Part shown: positions 51,095-62,249 of the stretch, piece by piece | Position numbering within the stretch: the stretch's first letter is position 1 | How the letters are laid out: each line of letters opens with the position of its first letter | Source: Psettodes erumei | Lineage: Eukaryota; Chordata; Actinopteri; Pleuronectiformes; Psettodidae | Length of the DNA stretch: 64,000 bases | Reading direction: 5' to 3' | Assembly (NCBI GenBank): GCA_016785225.1 | Contig: JAFBJZ010000652.1 | Coordinates: 1,454,001-1,518,000, forward strand | Program-made: the position numbers and the translations under genes | The notes under the pieces: model-generated | Seen by the model: the letters and a program-made list of their open reading frames with translations, nothing else | Told to the model about the DNA's origin: nothing | Database searches by the model: none

Positions 51095-52942
51095 TACAAT
51101 TCCTTTTGTCCAGGCTTCATTCCTCTTTGGAGAAATCAATAATCAGGTGCTGCTGGAGAAAGAACAGCCTTGGAACCCCCCACCCCCACCATCACCAAAT
51201 TCAACTGTGGTAAGTCTGACATTGTTCATAGAATTCACATGATTGCTTTGAGCACAAAGTCTTTCTGTTTAATTGCATTTTTTCTACACATTTTCACAGG
51301 AAACACTCACATCTGTGACCATGTGCAACAGTTGCGGTTTGTACTTCTTTCTTGCAGTTTAGCTGGGTGTGTGTGTGTGTGTGTGTGTGGGGGGGGGGGT
51401 ATTGTGCATACAATGTCACATCCGCTGAGAGTAGTTTCGAACTGGAGGCGGGTCCACTTTTAGCAGAGTGTTTTGAGCACCTAAATGGGTCACTATGATT
51501 AGAAAACCACTGATGGGATTCAAATGTACACACCCCCTTCCTGATGGGGGGGGGTCAGGTAAAGCAAAACAACTTTGCAACCACATTGCAATCTTACAGA
51601 CATTTTAGGAGACTGTGGTCACATCAAAGTCTCTTCTTTGACCGCTGTACACAGTATAATACCTGCTGGTGACAGGCCCCGTCATCTTTGTGGAAGAAAT
51701 CCATGCTACTGGTAATGATCAGAATACACTCACCACATTAAAAGCAGAGAGCTGGGACTGCAGTAACATCATTAAAAAGGAATCCCACAGGGCAGGATGC
51801 ACAAGAAGTCACATGATCAGACCGGTTTTAAACAAAACCCAGAGTGGTCGTTAATAATCATCGTTGGTGAGAGATTAAATGCTTCACCTGGCTGTGAGAA
51901 CAGCTGCGAGGACCAGACTTCTACCATCTAAAATAACCTTCAAAAAGGTGGCCATACTGAACTTCATTTACATGCACGACCACCTTACCTCAATCCTGAA
52001 GTCCAGCCAGGCTTTGTGACCGATCACGCTTCCTCCGCTCCGTGCCACAGTTGTCAAATTAAAACCGCAGGAGCCACACAGAGCGGCAACAGGTACCCAT
52101 CTCCAGCTTTCAATTCACGCTTGTTATTTTTAGACAGAGATCTGCTCTCGTCCATGTCAAACAGGCACACGCTGGGAGTGACAGGAAACAAGCCTGACTC
52201 CACAACATTAACATGACCTCCCTCCTGTGCAATCAAGAAACCTGCAACTGGGGCTCTAAGAACTTATTAACGTATTCATTTTCACTGTTTGGTGGCATTT
52301 TACAGGCCAAACACTTAAGTGAGAAATATCCTGCAGCTCCTGTTCGATATATCTCACTACTCAATAAGCTGTGGACACTGTCTCACTCATTGCACTATTA
52401 CCACATCCATGTCTATTTATTCCCACTCAACACCATACTATGAATGTCACACTATAATAAACTGTGCTATATTAACAACAGCATTATTGGATCTGTTTAC
52501 ACTCCTGGGCTCTGTTGACACACTGCTTTACTGCACTATGCTAAACCACATCATCCACATCACGAAGGCTATAATGTTCAGTTGTAGATTAGTGTTTTCC
52601 TATCATTTATATAATTCTTTCTTTCAGTCCATTTCAATGTGTGTTTACAAAGGGTTTAAAAAGGTGTGAATTTTTTAAATCTATAATCAATTAAGTAAAA
52701 AAATGGAAATACTCAAGTATACTACCAAAGCATAAATCAAAACTGACTTTACCAACATTAGTACCTACAGTATACACAGTAAGGCTAGCTACAGTGTCAG
52801 GACAGCATACATGTATTAATGTACATGTTAGCTATGTGTCCTGACAGGTGACTCCGTGCTTGCTCCGTGTCTGTTTGTTTGTTTCACAATTTCCCGAAAA
52901 AGTTGTCGAAGCCGAAATTTCACCTGTTTTCTTTGCGCTTAC

Positions 52943-53300
52943 CTTGCTTCACTCACAACAGGTGAAAAGTCGCACATCCACCGGTCGAGGCGGCAGGGAG
53001 CGTGGTCGTCTGAGCGAGTGGAGGTTAACGTGAGCCGTTCGTGAATAGCACCACCAACAACACACCAGCACCACACCAGCACCACACCAACAGCAGCAGC
53101 AGCAGCAGCAGCTCCAAACACAAACGGACACAGAAACCCTCACTCACTCACTCGCTCCCCTCTTCTCCCCGCTACACTTTCTCCATCGACTATTTCCGCA
53201 TTTGGTCACGTGGTTTGGGTTACGGCTCCCCTTGTACTGTTTACAGTGTTGTTGTTTTTTTGTTGTTTTTTTCGCCAGATGGTTTAATGTAGTTAACGTC
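52943..53300 (-). promoter_or_regulatory. Candidate adissp 5' non-coding exon and promoter
   Basis: On the minus strand this CpG-containing stretch ends in a good donor, GCAAG|gtaagc at 52943/52942, about 2.9 kb upstream of the adissp start codon. It is the best candidate I see for a first non-coding exon. There is no TATA box. The transcription start and the acceptor it would join are unknown, so this is inference. Confidence 0.25.
53090..53112. repeat. (CAG)n microsatellite
   Basis: About seven CAG units, next to CACCA-rich sequence, inside the candidate adissp promoter region. Confidence 0.9.
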
Positions 53301-53548
53301 CGGTCGGTCAGCCGAAACACCTGAACACAGTCCCAGTTTCTACCCAGGGGCAGCTGAGGAGTGACGAGCAAAGCTGGGCGGAAAACAGCTGGTGCTTTAT
53401 TGTATTTGAGTGACGCCATCTAGCGGTGATCAGTGGTTATGACTTTCCCATGGACGTGAGTCAAACACAAGATCGATTTTGGGACGACAGATTCGTTAAT
53501 TAAGGGTGAATGTACTTATGTACATCTTCATAAATTAGACACAGTTTA

Positions 53549-53649
53549 TGAATTTTTGGTAGACTTTTCTTTTTAGACAAATTTTTGAAATTTTGGTAGA
53601 CTTTTCTTTTTAGACAAATTTTTGAATTTTTGGTAGACTTTTCTTTTTA
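53549..53649. repeat. Minisatellite, 37-bp unit, about 2.7 copies
   Basis: The string GGTAGACTTTTCTTTTTA recurs at 53558, 53595 and 53632, giving a constant period of 37 bp with near-identical copies. Confidence 0.9.
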
Positions 53650-54523
53650 CCATGTCGTGTTCCTGGGGAGAGAAGAGGGAAAAATCAATTTAGAGCTTTT
53701 ATGTAGGAGGTATGGCATATTTCTACACATACATTAAAATTGTAAAAATCGTTGTAATAAGGTCGTTTGGCTTCAACATGAATATTAAATGCATATATCG
53801 GCTAAGATTTTTTAAATAACGTTTACTGTATTTATTTGATGCGCAACAGGACCAGTGAGCACCATCAAACCCAAAGCTTGATATTAGCGAGATAACATCG
53901 AGCTGCCTTCACGGTAAGAATGTGAATAATATCAAATATAATCTGAATAAATTGGTTTCGACTAAACTAGCAATGTTTCTGTTGGAGTAATCACTTCGTG
54001 ACTCGTAACTGTGAAAATATGCTAACGCTTAATATGCTAACGTCAACGCCCGCGCACTTAGCTCTTGTGTTGTTAATGTAGCTAACTGAAGTCCGGCCTG
54101 CACATTGTTGGTGGCGCTCATCCTGAGCAGTTTCACTACAATTTACCCCCAAAGATGGTAAAATGTAATTCACATTACCCTTTGACATGGCCAAACGTTT
54201 TCTTGGCTCACCTTCATGTGTCTCCTTTTTTACTTTTCCAAGCATTATCCTTTTTTGTGGGAAAGACGACAGCAAAGTTCTCAGTAAGTAATATGTTCTA
54301 ATAATCTGTTATCACTGTACAGTATTTTAGACTTAATTAATATGTAATGACGATGGCTTGTTAATATCCTGTCAACCCTCAAGTTTAACAGGCGAAAAAT
54401 CACCAAAGTGAAACACAAAATTATGTACGGACAAAGTAATAGTAATGCCTGACAATATAACATCATAGTAAGCTTATGACTATGCTTGTGGTTATAGAGG
54501 GAACTGCAAAATGAGCTCCGCAT

Positions 54524-54596
54524 GCCCGGCTAGCTCAGTCGGTAGAGCATGAGACTCTTAATCTCAGGGTCGTGGGTTCGAGCCCCACGTTGGGCG
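54524..54596 (+). tRNA. tRNA-Lys (anticodon CTT), copy 1
   Basis: A 73-nt vertebrate tRNA-Lys with A box TAGCTCAGTCGG, anticodon CTT at 54557-54559, B box GGTTCGAGCCC and paired acceptor arms GCCCGGC/GTTGGGC (with a G-T pair). A T5 terminator follows. Sequence is identical to the second Lys copy. Confidence 0.97.
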
Positions 54597-54887
54597 CATC
54601 ACTTTTTCTGTCTGTCTTCAGTTTCTTTCCTTTATCTACAATATCCATCTAATACGAAAGTATACATTGCCATGATGATTGTCACCAGCAGTAAGCTGGA
54701 ACATTGGTATATGTACTCGATATTTAATGTTTCTTCTTATGAGTTGTGTTCTAATAACATCTGTGTCGTAAATGGCTATAAAGCAATGCTAACAGATTTG
54801 CACATTACATGCTGGTTTAAACGTAGTGCATGTTACTGTTTGTTTTCTTAATTTTAGCGCTGTCTTCGAAGTGTGTAGAAAAAGAGT

Positions 54888-54904
54888 CGTCCCTGGGTGG
54901 GCTC

Positions 54905-54955
<51 letters not shown>

Positions 54956-54961
54956 AGAGAC
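54888..54961 (-). tRNA. tRNA-Asn (anticodon GTT), copy 1
   Basis: A 74-nt tRNA-Asn with GTCTCTG/CAGGGAC acceptor arms, A box TGGCGCAATCGG, anticodon GTT (AAC at 54925-54927 on the plus strand) and B box GGTTCGAGCCC. It is identical to the other intact minus-strand copies. Confidence 0.97.
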
Positions 54962-55185
54962 CACATTGCAGCTAACTTCGTAAGTATCAGCACTGAAGTA
55001 TGCTGTGTATTGGGAGTATATAACTAGCAATCGTGTTTATGTTATGCAATACTTCTGAGAAACGTTACGGCCAAAAGCGTGCAATAACCCATATGCCTCT
55101 ATATTTAAAAGGAATTTAACGACCCTGCCTTTTGTTGGAGAAAGAATAACAATAACAACGAATGCAATTCAGATATTGCACACTT

Positions 55186-55258
55186 GCCCGGCTAGCTCAG
55201 TCGGTAGAGCATGAGACTCTTAATCTCAGGGTCGTGGGTTCGAGCCCCACGTTGGGCG
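55186..55258 (+). tRNA. tRNA-Lys (anticodon CTT), copy 2
   Basis: A 73-nt gene identical to the Lys copy 662 bp upstream, in the same orientation. The identity stops within a few bases either side of the gene. A T4 terminator begins about 7 nt downstream. Confidence 0.97.
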
Positions 55259-55482
55259 CAGTACTTTTCAACAATGCTTGTTTTTGTGACATTAAAATTA
55301 CAAAACGAGTAACAATAATATCATGTTGGGTTTGTGAAAACTTAATGGCCACTAGATATAAGTAAAGATGCCTTTGAGACTGTGCTCCTGCGCTACCGAT
55401 TGACGCACCCCTCCCCCCACAACAGCTGTCACGGCTGAGCACACACACAAAGACTGCTGACTGACATCCGTGCAGCGACCTT

Positions 55483-55488
55483 GTCTCT

Positions 55489-55539
<51 letters not shown>

Positions 55540-55556
55540 GAGCCCACCCAGGGACG
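55483..55556 (+). tRNA. tRNA-Asn (anticodon GTT), copy 2
   Basis: A 74-nt tRNA-Asn with canonical A and B boxes. It is followed closely by a T5 tract. It faces the minus-strand copy 290 bp downstream. Confidence 0.97.
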
Positions 55557-55845
55557 AGCATTTTTCTTCTTTATGTTATAATTTACTCACACATCAAATG
55601 TTGTCCCTGCTAAAATGCAATATATTTATATATATTGTCCAAACTCCATCACTCCTAATGAGACAAAATGCTGCTGATGAGCTGCTAATTAGTCTGCAGC
55701 CCTGCAGAAACAAAGCACAGCCAACAGGCCATCACAAGGCATCCCCATGAGTTAATTGATACCTAACCTACCTTAACTTGTGTTAAAAGGTACACATACA
55801 TATTATACTATAATTTTACATATGATGATAGAGCATAAAATAACA

Positions 55846-55862
55846 CGTCCCTGGGTGGGCTC

Positions 55863-55913
<51 letters not shown>

Positions 55914-55919
55914 AGAGAC
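55846..55919 (-). tRNA. tRNA-Asn (anticodon GTT), copy 3
   Basis: A 74-nt minus-strand tRNA-Asn with intact A and B boxes and GTT anticodon. T4 on its own strand (plus-strand AAAA near 55837-55840) is the likely terminator. Confidence 0.97.
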
Positions 55920-56036
55920 CTAGGTGCTAGGAAGTTTAGGGGGCGTGGCCTGTATCACCAATAAACAAGGAGAGGCCCACAAAGATCTTAATTAGCTTTG
56001 AAACTATGCTTTTAGATGCAGTATGAAGAAAAGCTT

Positions 56037-56053
56037 CGTCCCTGGGTGGGCTC

Positions 56054-56104
<51 letters not shown>

Positions 56105-56110
56105 AGAGAC
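56037..56110 (-). tRNA. tRNA-Asn (anticodon GTT), copy 4
   Basis: A 74-nt minus-strand tRNA-Asn identical to copy 3 and only 117 bp from it, head to tail. A and B boxes are intact. Its own-strand T-run is weak (plus-strand AAAA near 56029-56032). Confidence 0.96.
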
Positions 56111-56190
56111 AAGTTGGCTGTATAGATTTCATTGGAGGTTGTTTGTCTGTACGCTTTCCAGTAAGGCCCTTGTGAGCAAGCAAAGTAATG

Positions 56191-56226
56191 TGCCTAAGCT
56201 GGGGCTCGAACCCACGACTTTGAAAA
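56191..56226 (-). pseudogene. 3'-half tRNA-Lys-like fragment
   Basis: On the minus strand, 18 bases around the T arm (GTCGTGGGTTCGAGCCCC) are identical to the tRNA-Lys genes in this cluster. The anticodon arm and 5' half are missing and the acceptor end differs (plus-strand TGCCTAAGC where the genes have CGCCCAACG). It looks like the remnant of a third Lys gene. Confidence 0.6.
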
Positions 56227-56239
56227 ACAATCCTTAGCT

Positions 56240-56245
56240 GTCTCT

Positions 56246-56306
<61 letters not shown>

Positions 56307-56313
56307 AGGGACG
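56240..56313 (+). tRNA. tRNA-Asn (anticodon GTT), copy 5
   Basis: A 74-nt tRNA-Asn. It differs from the other copies by one base in the T loop (TTCAA in place of TTCGA). A purine is tolerated there, so it should still fold and be transcribed. Confidence 0.95.
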
Positions 56314-56614
56314 CACAGGTTCTTTTACTACTTAACAGTACTCCTGGTGACTAATAGAACAAGCACTGGGTCAAGTGACAGAAGTCAATTTGAAAAGGGG
56401 GGTGGTTAAAATTGGCTGTTTACACTTCAAAACAATGACGTTTCTGTCGCTGTCACAATTTTAACTTTGAAACAAGCTTGACTTACTGTTGTTGAGAAGA
56501 CACCCTTCACATAAGGATCGATTTCACTTCACCGTTGCCATGGACTCATTCCACTGATAACGCATACTGACCCTGACGAGAAGCAGATCAATGATTTATA
56601 AGCAGAAAACGACA

Positions 56615-56631
56615 CGTCCCTGGGTGGGCTC

Positions 56632-56682
<51 letters not shown>

Positions 56683-56688
56683 AGAGAC
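56615..56688 (-). tRNA. tRNA-Asn (anticodon GTT), copy 6
   Basis: A 74-nt minus-strand tRNA-Asn, the last in the cluster, about 0.9 kb before the gba2 stop codon. A and B boxes and GTT anticodon are intact. Confidence 0.97.
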
Positions 56689-57307
56689 AGCTGCTGTAGA
56701 AAACAACGGTGGACAATTCGAACCCACAGAAGGCCTTTCTGTACTTGACTGTGGCAGAACAAATAACACACATCTGCAGCAATTTAGGAAACACCGACCA
56801 TTAATCTCCTCTTATTCAGTCATTTATTCAGCATGATTGTCATGAGTATTGGATCTTATAAAATGTTGCCACTACATGTATATGCTGTAGATATAGGTCA
56901 ACATGCAACAAGGCACCAAATGCAATTTTTTTGTTTTTTTAAAAAGGAAAAATATATAATTTCCCTCAGTACTTCACCACATATTACATCACTAATGACA
57001 GCATTCAAATTGAAGTGGAGGAAAAAGAAAAATTCTAATTCAAATTGACTGTTTTCAAATGTCTATATATCTGATCCAGTAATCAATCAAATCTGACATG
57101 ATTCACTCACAGGCTTTCTGACGTACTCAACCGTTAAAGACAAGAATGACCACACGTGGCTGGTATGATGACAGACATCAGTCCTCAAATATTTACCATA
57201 TAAACTTCAAGAACAGTGACATGACAGTAAATTGTTAAATGTAGTGCTTGCATGTGTGCACACACGCATGCAAATAGACAATATGTTGCTGGAACACAAG
57301 AGGTTGA

Positions 57308-57313
57308 TTTATT
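57308..57313 (-). promoter_or_regulatory. gba2: Candidate gba2 polyadenylation signal AATAAA
   Basis: This minus-strand AATAAA, 269 nt downstream of the gba2 stop, is a plausible end of the transcript, with a T-rich plus strand beside it. Support is the hexamer and its distance only. Confidence 0.4.
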
Positions 57314-57581
57314 TTTTTTTTTACTTAGCAAATACATACTGGCTATGATTTCAACGGCGCCTGGCTACCACCCTCTGTTGAACATCTCAGGATTTACAGA
57401 AGCTGCTGACTTTGTTTCAGGACCTCAAACATCTGAAGCAGAACCAGGAGCAGGGAATTCAATTCAAGGTCCGTAACCAGTCAAACCGAGCGCCGCGGGG
57501 CGGGAGCGCAGATGAGATTGCTGGCTGCAGGAGTGTTTGGAGGTCACTCTCAGATGAACTCGCTGTACCTCTCTAATCAAA

Positions 57582-57833
57582 TCAGTCCGAAAGCTCAAGT
57601 CCTAGCTCTGCTCCCTGTCCACGTCTCCAGTTTGAATCTCCAGTGGTCTGATCCCTTTTCGAACAGTCCAGGGCGAGCTGCATGGCCCAGATGCTCAGAG
57701 GCCTCATGTAGGCCAGAGAGCGATAGATGCCCTTCTCACAGTAGGCTTCGGGAGTCTGGAACGCCATTCCTAATCTCTCCCACACGGTCCGGTAACAACC
57801 CTCCGCCGTGCGCATGCCCTCATCCCGCATACC
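57582..57833 (-). CDS. gba2: gba2 last coding exon
   Basis: This exon encodes GMRDEGMRTAEGCYRTVW, ERLGMAFQTPEAYCEKG and YRSLAYMRPLSIWAMQLAL, then a divergent tail ending GLELSD and TGA at 57582-57584. The acceptor is a T/C tract ending ctaag, an acceptable but less common AAG acceptor. Confidence 0.93.
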   Translation of the reverse strand, partial: GMRDEGMRTAEGCYRTVWERLGMAFQTPEAYCEKGIYRSLAYMRPLSIWAMQLALDCSKRDQTTGDSNWRRGQGAELGLELSD

Positions 57834-60800
57834 CTTAGGGGGGGAAAAAAAAAAGGAAGCCGCAGAGGTGTGAGGCAGTATTTCACTCAGCAGTACATAC
57901 AAACATTCACTTGTTATCAGCTAGCAGTAAGCTACTTTTGGGACAGTGTTACTAAATCATGTTTTACACACAAACACGAGCGTAATCCTAAAGGAATAGG
58001 TCAAAAGTTTGGGAAGCAGAGCTCACTAATTAACACATTATATCTCATCTGTTTAATCTGAACACAACTAAAGTGTAAAACTGACAATGTCAAGCATCTA
58101 CCTCATGGATCATAGTGGCTGCCAGTCCGTACACTACTCCGATCCAGATCTCGTCTGACTGGACGCTGGAGCGGTCGGGCACTCCTTCGGGTCGCATGCC
58201 GTTTACTGCCCCCATCTGGCCACCAGCAAAGCTCATCACATTCAAGTCAAAGATAGAGTTCAGTGCGCTTTGGATTTTCTCTTTTGGGAAAGCCTGAAGG
58301 GAGAGAGGAAACTTGGTGTTTGTGTATCTCAGCAGACACAGACAAAGGGCCACTTAACATACGAGGGGTTACAATTTTAATGGCTGAAAGATGTGGGGGG
58401 TCGTAAACTTGCCTGGTAGTCTCCCAGCCCGGACGCTCTCAGGAACCAGTGGCCAGCACACTGGTCAGACATGACACTGTTAGAGAAGTCTCTCCCACTG
58501 CTGTCGTAGTTGTAGTACTTGCCTGATGGAGAAATTAAAAATGAATGGATCTGTACAAGTCTGAAGGAGCTTACTCTTACAAATTACTAGCTGATTAGTT
58601 ATTTACCGTTCCACAGCAGTCGGTCGAAAGCGGCGCTGCCTCTGTCCAGGATTTCTCTGTAGTGTTGGTGCGTCCCCTCGTCATCCACCAGACTGGCCAT
58701 CTTACACATCACACACAGGGACGCCAACCACAGCCCCCCACAGTACGCACTGTGAAACACACATGAACACAAAAATTAGGTTTACACATTTAAACATGCG
58801 CACATGCACAGATGATGTACGCATCGTACATCTTTTAAACAATGTTCTGTTTTTGTTCAGTGATGTAATAAGACAGACCATCAAAGTGAAGCTATAAAAA
58901 AAGAGGCCGTCTGTTTGTCGTCTTTGCTGCAGCCTCTGACCTCAACCACAGCTCTCAGGTCAGATTTAGAGAAGTACTGCAACTATCAATAACACATTTT
59001 CTCTAGCTTTTAGTCACAAGTCACGCTTTCTTCATTGCCTTCCCTCCGACATCCAATGAAGTGAAGCTGTACAGTGAAGGCAATTATCATACAGCAGGTT
59101 CTTTCTTCTACGTTTAATTAAATTAAAGAGGTTCAGTTTTTTTCAGGCTGTAGTTGAAGGCTGCCATGTTTTTCCATCTCTCACCTTGGTCCAGTCACTG
59201 TCCAGCCGTCGTAGGTCTGGTCAGCATATCCAGAGTTTTCTATTAGTCCGTCTCCGTCCAGGTCGAACTTCATCTCTGACTCCATCACCGCCTGGCAGGT
59301 CAACCACAACACGTGACCAGATAATCTAACATACACCACAACTGGCCTACAAGTCTAAACACACAGAGCAGGGGATTTCCAGTTACAGGAAATGCATAGT
59401 GCTTGTCACCAAGTTAGCAGAACAGTACAGGTAAACTACTTCAAACTGCTCTGTGGTGCAATGAAAACTGATAGCAGCACAACCTACAGTGGAAAATCCC
59501 CGTAAAATGCTTAACCACATCAGTGAGTTCTACCTGGCAGATGGGCCACATGTCCCGCAGGTACTGGCTGTCCTGCGTGAGATGAAAGTCCCTGTAGACC
59601 TGCAGGACAAACTTCAGGTTCAAGTCCTTCCAGTCTGCAGTGTCATGAATGAGGTAGGCGTTGACCCTACTCCACGGCTCATCATCTGGAGACAGAGAAC
59701 GGTACTGAGAGACGATTCATGACCACAAACATTTGGTTTCAAGGAAGGATCAAGGCTCTGTGAGTCGTTTGGCACAAAACCGAAAAAAAAACTCTGAGTT
59801 GTAGTTAATGTAGCCTTTCTCCCACCTGGGTCTCCTATGTCGTGAGGCACCACGTTTTTGGCCTTGACAGGAGAACACTGCCCACTCATCAGATGGAGCC
59901 TCTCTGCTGGGTCCTGCTGCACCACGCTGCCAGCTGAGGAGAGATTCATGCTTAAAGCCCTCCACTACACTTTGAGACAAACAAGCTTGGAATGATCGAT
60001 GAATCGCCGTGATAACCAAACTTCACTCACCAATATCGTATTGCACACTCAAGGCGAGTTTGGGCCACAGCATGATAAGTGCAAAAGAAGCGTAAAAGTG
60101 CACGTCGTATGTGTTGTACATTCTGTACTCTTGACCTGGGAAAAGAGGAATAAATAAGCTATTTAAGATATAAAACTGAATTGACTGATTATTAAAATAT
60201 GAAGTCATCGATGAACTGAATAATTGTTTCAGCTCCAGTCCTGCAGTCTAACGCCTGCTTCCCCTCGGCATTTACCTTCTAGGTAGGCGAAGCGGCCGTA
60301 CTCCTTGACGACAGCGGGCTGAGCGGGAAGCCCGCCGTCCTGGCTTCGCACACCGCCGCTGACGTCGGCGTCCTCCGGCAGCTCCGTCCACACCGTCCCT
60401 CCATCCGCCACAAAGTACAGCTCGTTGTACAGGGCCGATTTGTACCAGGAGGGGAGAGAGCTGTAATGAGGTAAAACAGGACTTGACTGCTGAGGTGAAC
60501 TGATGGTTCAGAAACAATCACAGGCATTAACAGTTTGTCTACTTTGACGAACCCATTTTGACCCTGTATATCGTGTTCAGGTCAACATAACGTATCACTG
60601 TTTTGTTGTTTGTCTGGGGGATCATTTTTCATTTAACCTACAAAGCTTTCAGGAGTGAACTACCTGTCCTGAAGAACTGGTCTCTGCCACTCTTCAATGC
60701 TCTTCTCCCACTGCTTGTAGTGTGTTAGGGCGTAGTGACTGAGAGAGGGGGACGCGTCCCCTTTGGTCCCGAAGTAACGAGTGTATCTCCTGCACACAGA

Positions 60801-62217
60801 AAAGCCACAAACTGGTAACATCAGCAAAGACAGGAATGCTTCAGTTCATCAACAATCACGCCGAAAATGAAAGCAGAAATCACAGTGTGTGGATTTCTTT
60901 ATTTGTATCCTGTAACTAGATCACTTTCAAGATCATTATTAGTTCTGTTGTGGGTCCTTTTCATTTGGGCCTGAGGCCTTGAAATAGGACACAGTATTAC
61001 AAATGTGTGTGGTTTTTTGGTCGCCCTCCTGCAGCTCAACTGAAAACAAACATCCGCAGCTGGGGGAAGTGAACAAGGCAACAAGAGCCTTGGTCTTCTG
61101 CATTGTAACTAAAGATATGCGACAGAGGAGCAAACATAGCTGAAGGGAACAGGGTGTGCATGTGACAGGGAAGCACAACACAACAACAGCACTAAACGCT
61201 ACTTGACATAAAGAGAGACTCCTGCTCTTTTACAATTAACTGTTTAGAAAATGTGGAGAAGACTGCACGTGAAGCTTTGGCCACGTACCTGATGTGTTCT
61301 TTCTCCCTGGAGCCAAAGGTGATTTTGGGCATGTCCCAGGCCAGACAGAACTCCAGGGTGTTGCGGCTCTGGGCCTGCACCGAGCAGCCCACAGCCAGCG
61401 CCGCTGCCACCTTCTCTCCCCGGGGCGTTGGCGGGCTGGATCCTGCAGAGGTAAGACAGAGAGGGAGGGAGGAGAGGTCACGTGTGGCATCTGTGGCAAA
61501 CCCAAAATATGTTTCATGTAACACGCTGCATGAAACGGAAAACCATTGTGGCCCTCTAAAAGAATAATAGATGAAAACACTAAGCAAAAACAAACATGGT
61601 GGAGAAAATGAGGGCTGTGAAACAGCATCCTACTTTTTCCTTTAAAAAGAATTAGTGGTTTAGCCCTTGCTGACATTACTGAGCAATTACGTCCCTGCTG
61701 AGCAAACCACCGACTGACAGTCAGCTGACCAAACTTTTAATAGACCCCACAAATAAAATGTTAAGACGTCCATGCGTTTACTTGTACAAGCCACAAAGAC
61801 ATTTTCATAAGCGTGGCTTTTCCTCAGTGTGTGAGGCATTCGTGCCTCGTTAGAGAGTGAACAGCAGAGGAATGACAGAAAACGAGGGACGTCCAGGCTG
61901 GACTCAGAGTGTGGAAAATGTGGGTCATGGAGCCGTTTGAAGCACAACCTCTTCTTAACTCAATGTTAGAATTTTCCATTTCTGTCAATTTGGGTTTGAT
62001 TTACACAGTGCATCTCTTTGTCTTGTGCTTGAAAACCCATTTTAAAAAGGGTCATACGCAGAACTCAGTGTTCAGTACTCAGGTACATTCCTGTAGACTG
62101 ACCTGTGGGAGAGTCCAGTCGTCCGTCAGTGATGAGGTCACTCCACAGACTGCTGCACGTTCCCTTTGGGCTGAACGCTGTCTGGTGACTGACCTCCCTG
62201 TCAGCCTGTTATAATGT

Positions 62218-62249
<32 letters not shown>

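Larger units (their letters stand above)
50084..54523. other. Region between adissp and the tRNA cluster
   Basis: It holds the presumed adissp promoter (52.9-53.3 kb), CA repeats at 50.3, 50.9, 51.06 and 51.37 kb, a (CAG)n run near 53.09 kb and a 37-bp minisatellite at 53.55 kb. No coding gene is recognised. Confidence 0.6.

Noticed and set aside
53400..53432. GCCATCTAGCGGTGA as a further CTCF-like site
   Set aside because: It fits the consensus spacing poorly.
56701..56740. B-box-like GGGTTCGAATT on the minus strand near the last tRNA-Asn
   Set aside because: The surrounding arms do not pair as a T stem, and no cloverleaf can be built; likely chance or a very old remnant.
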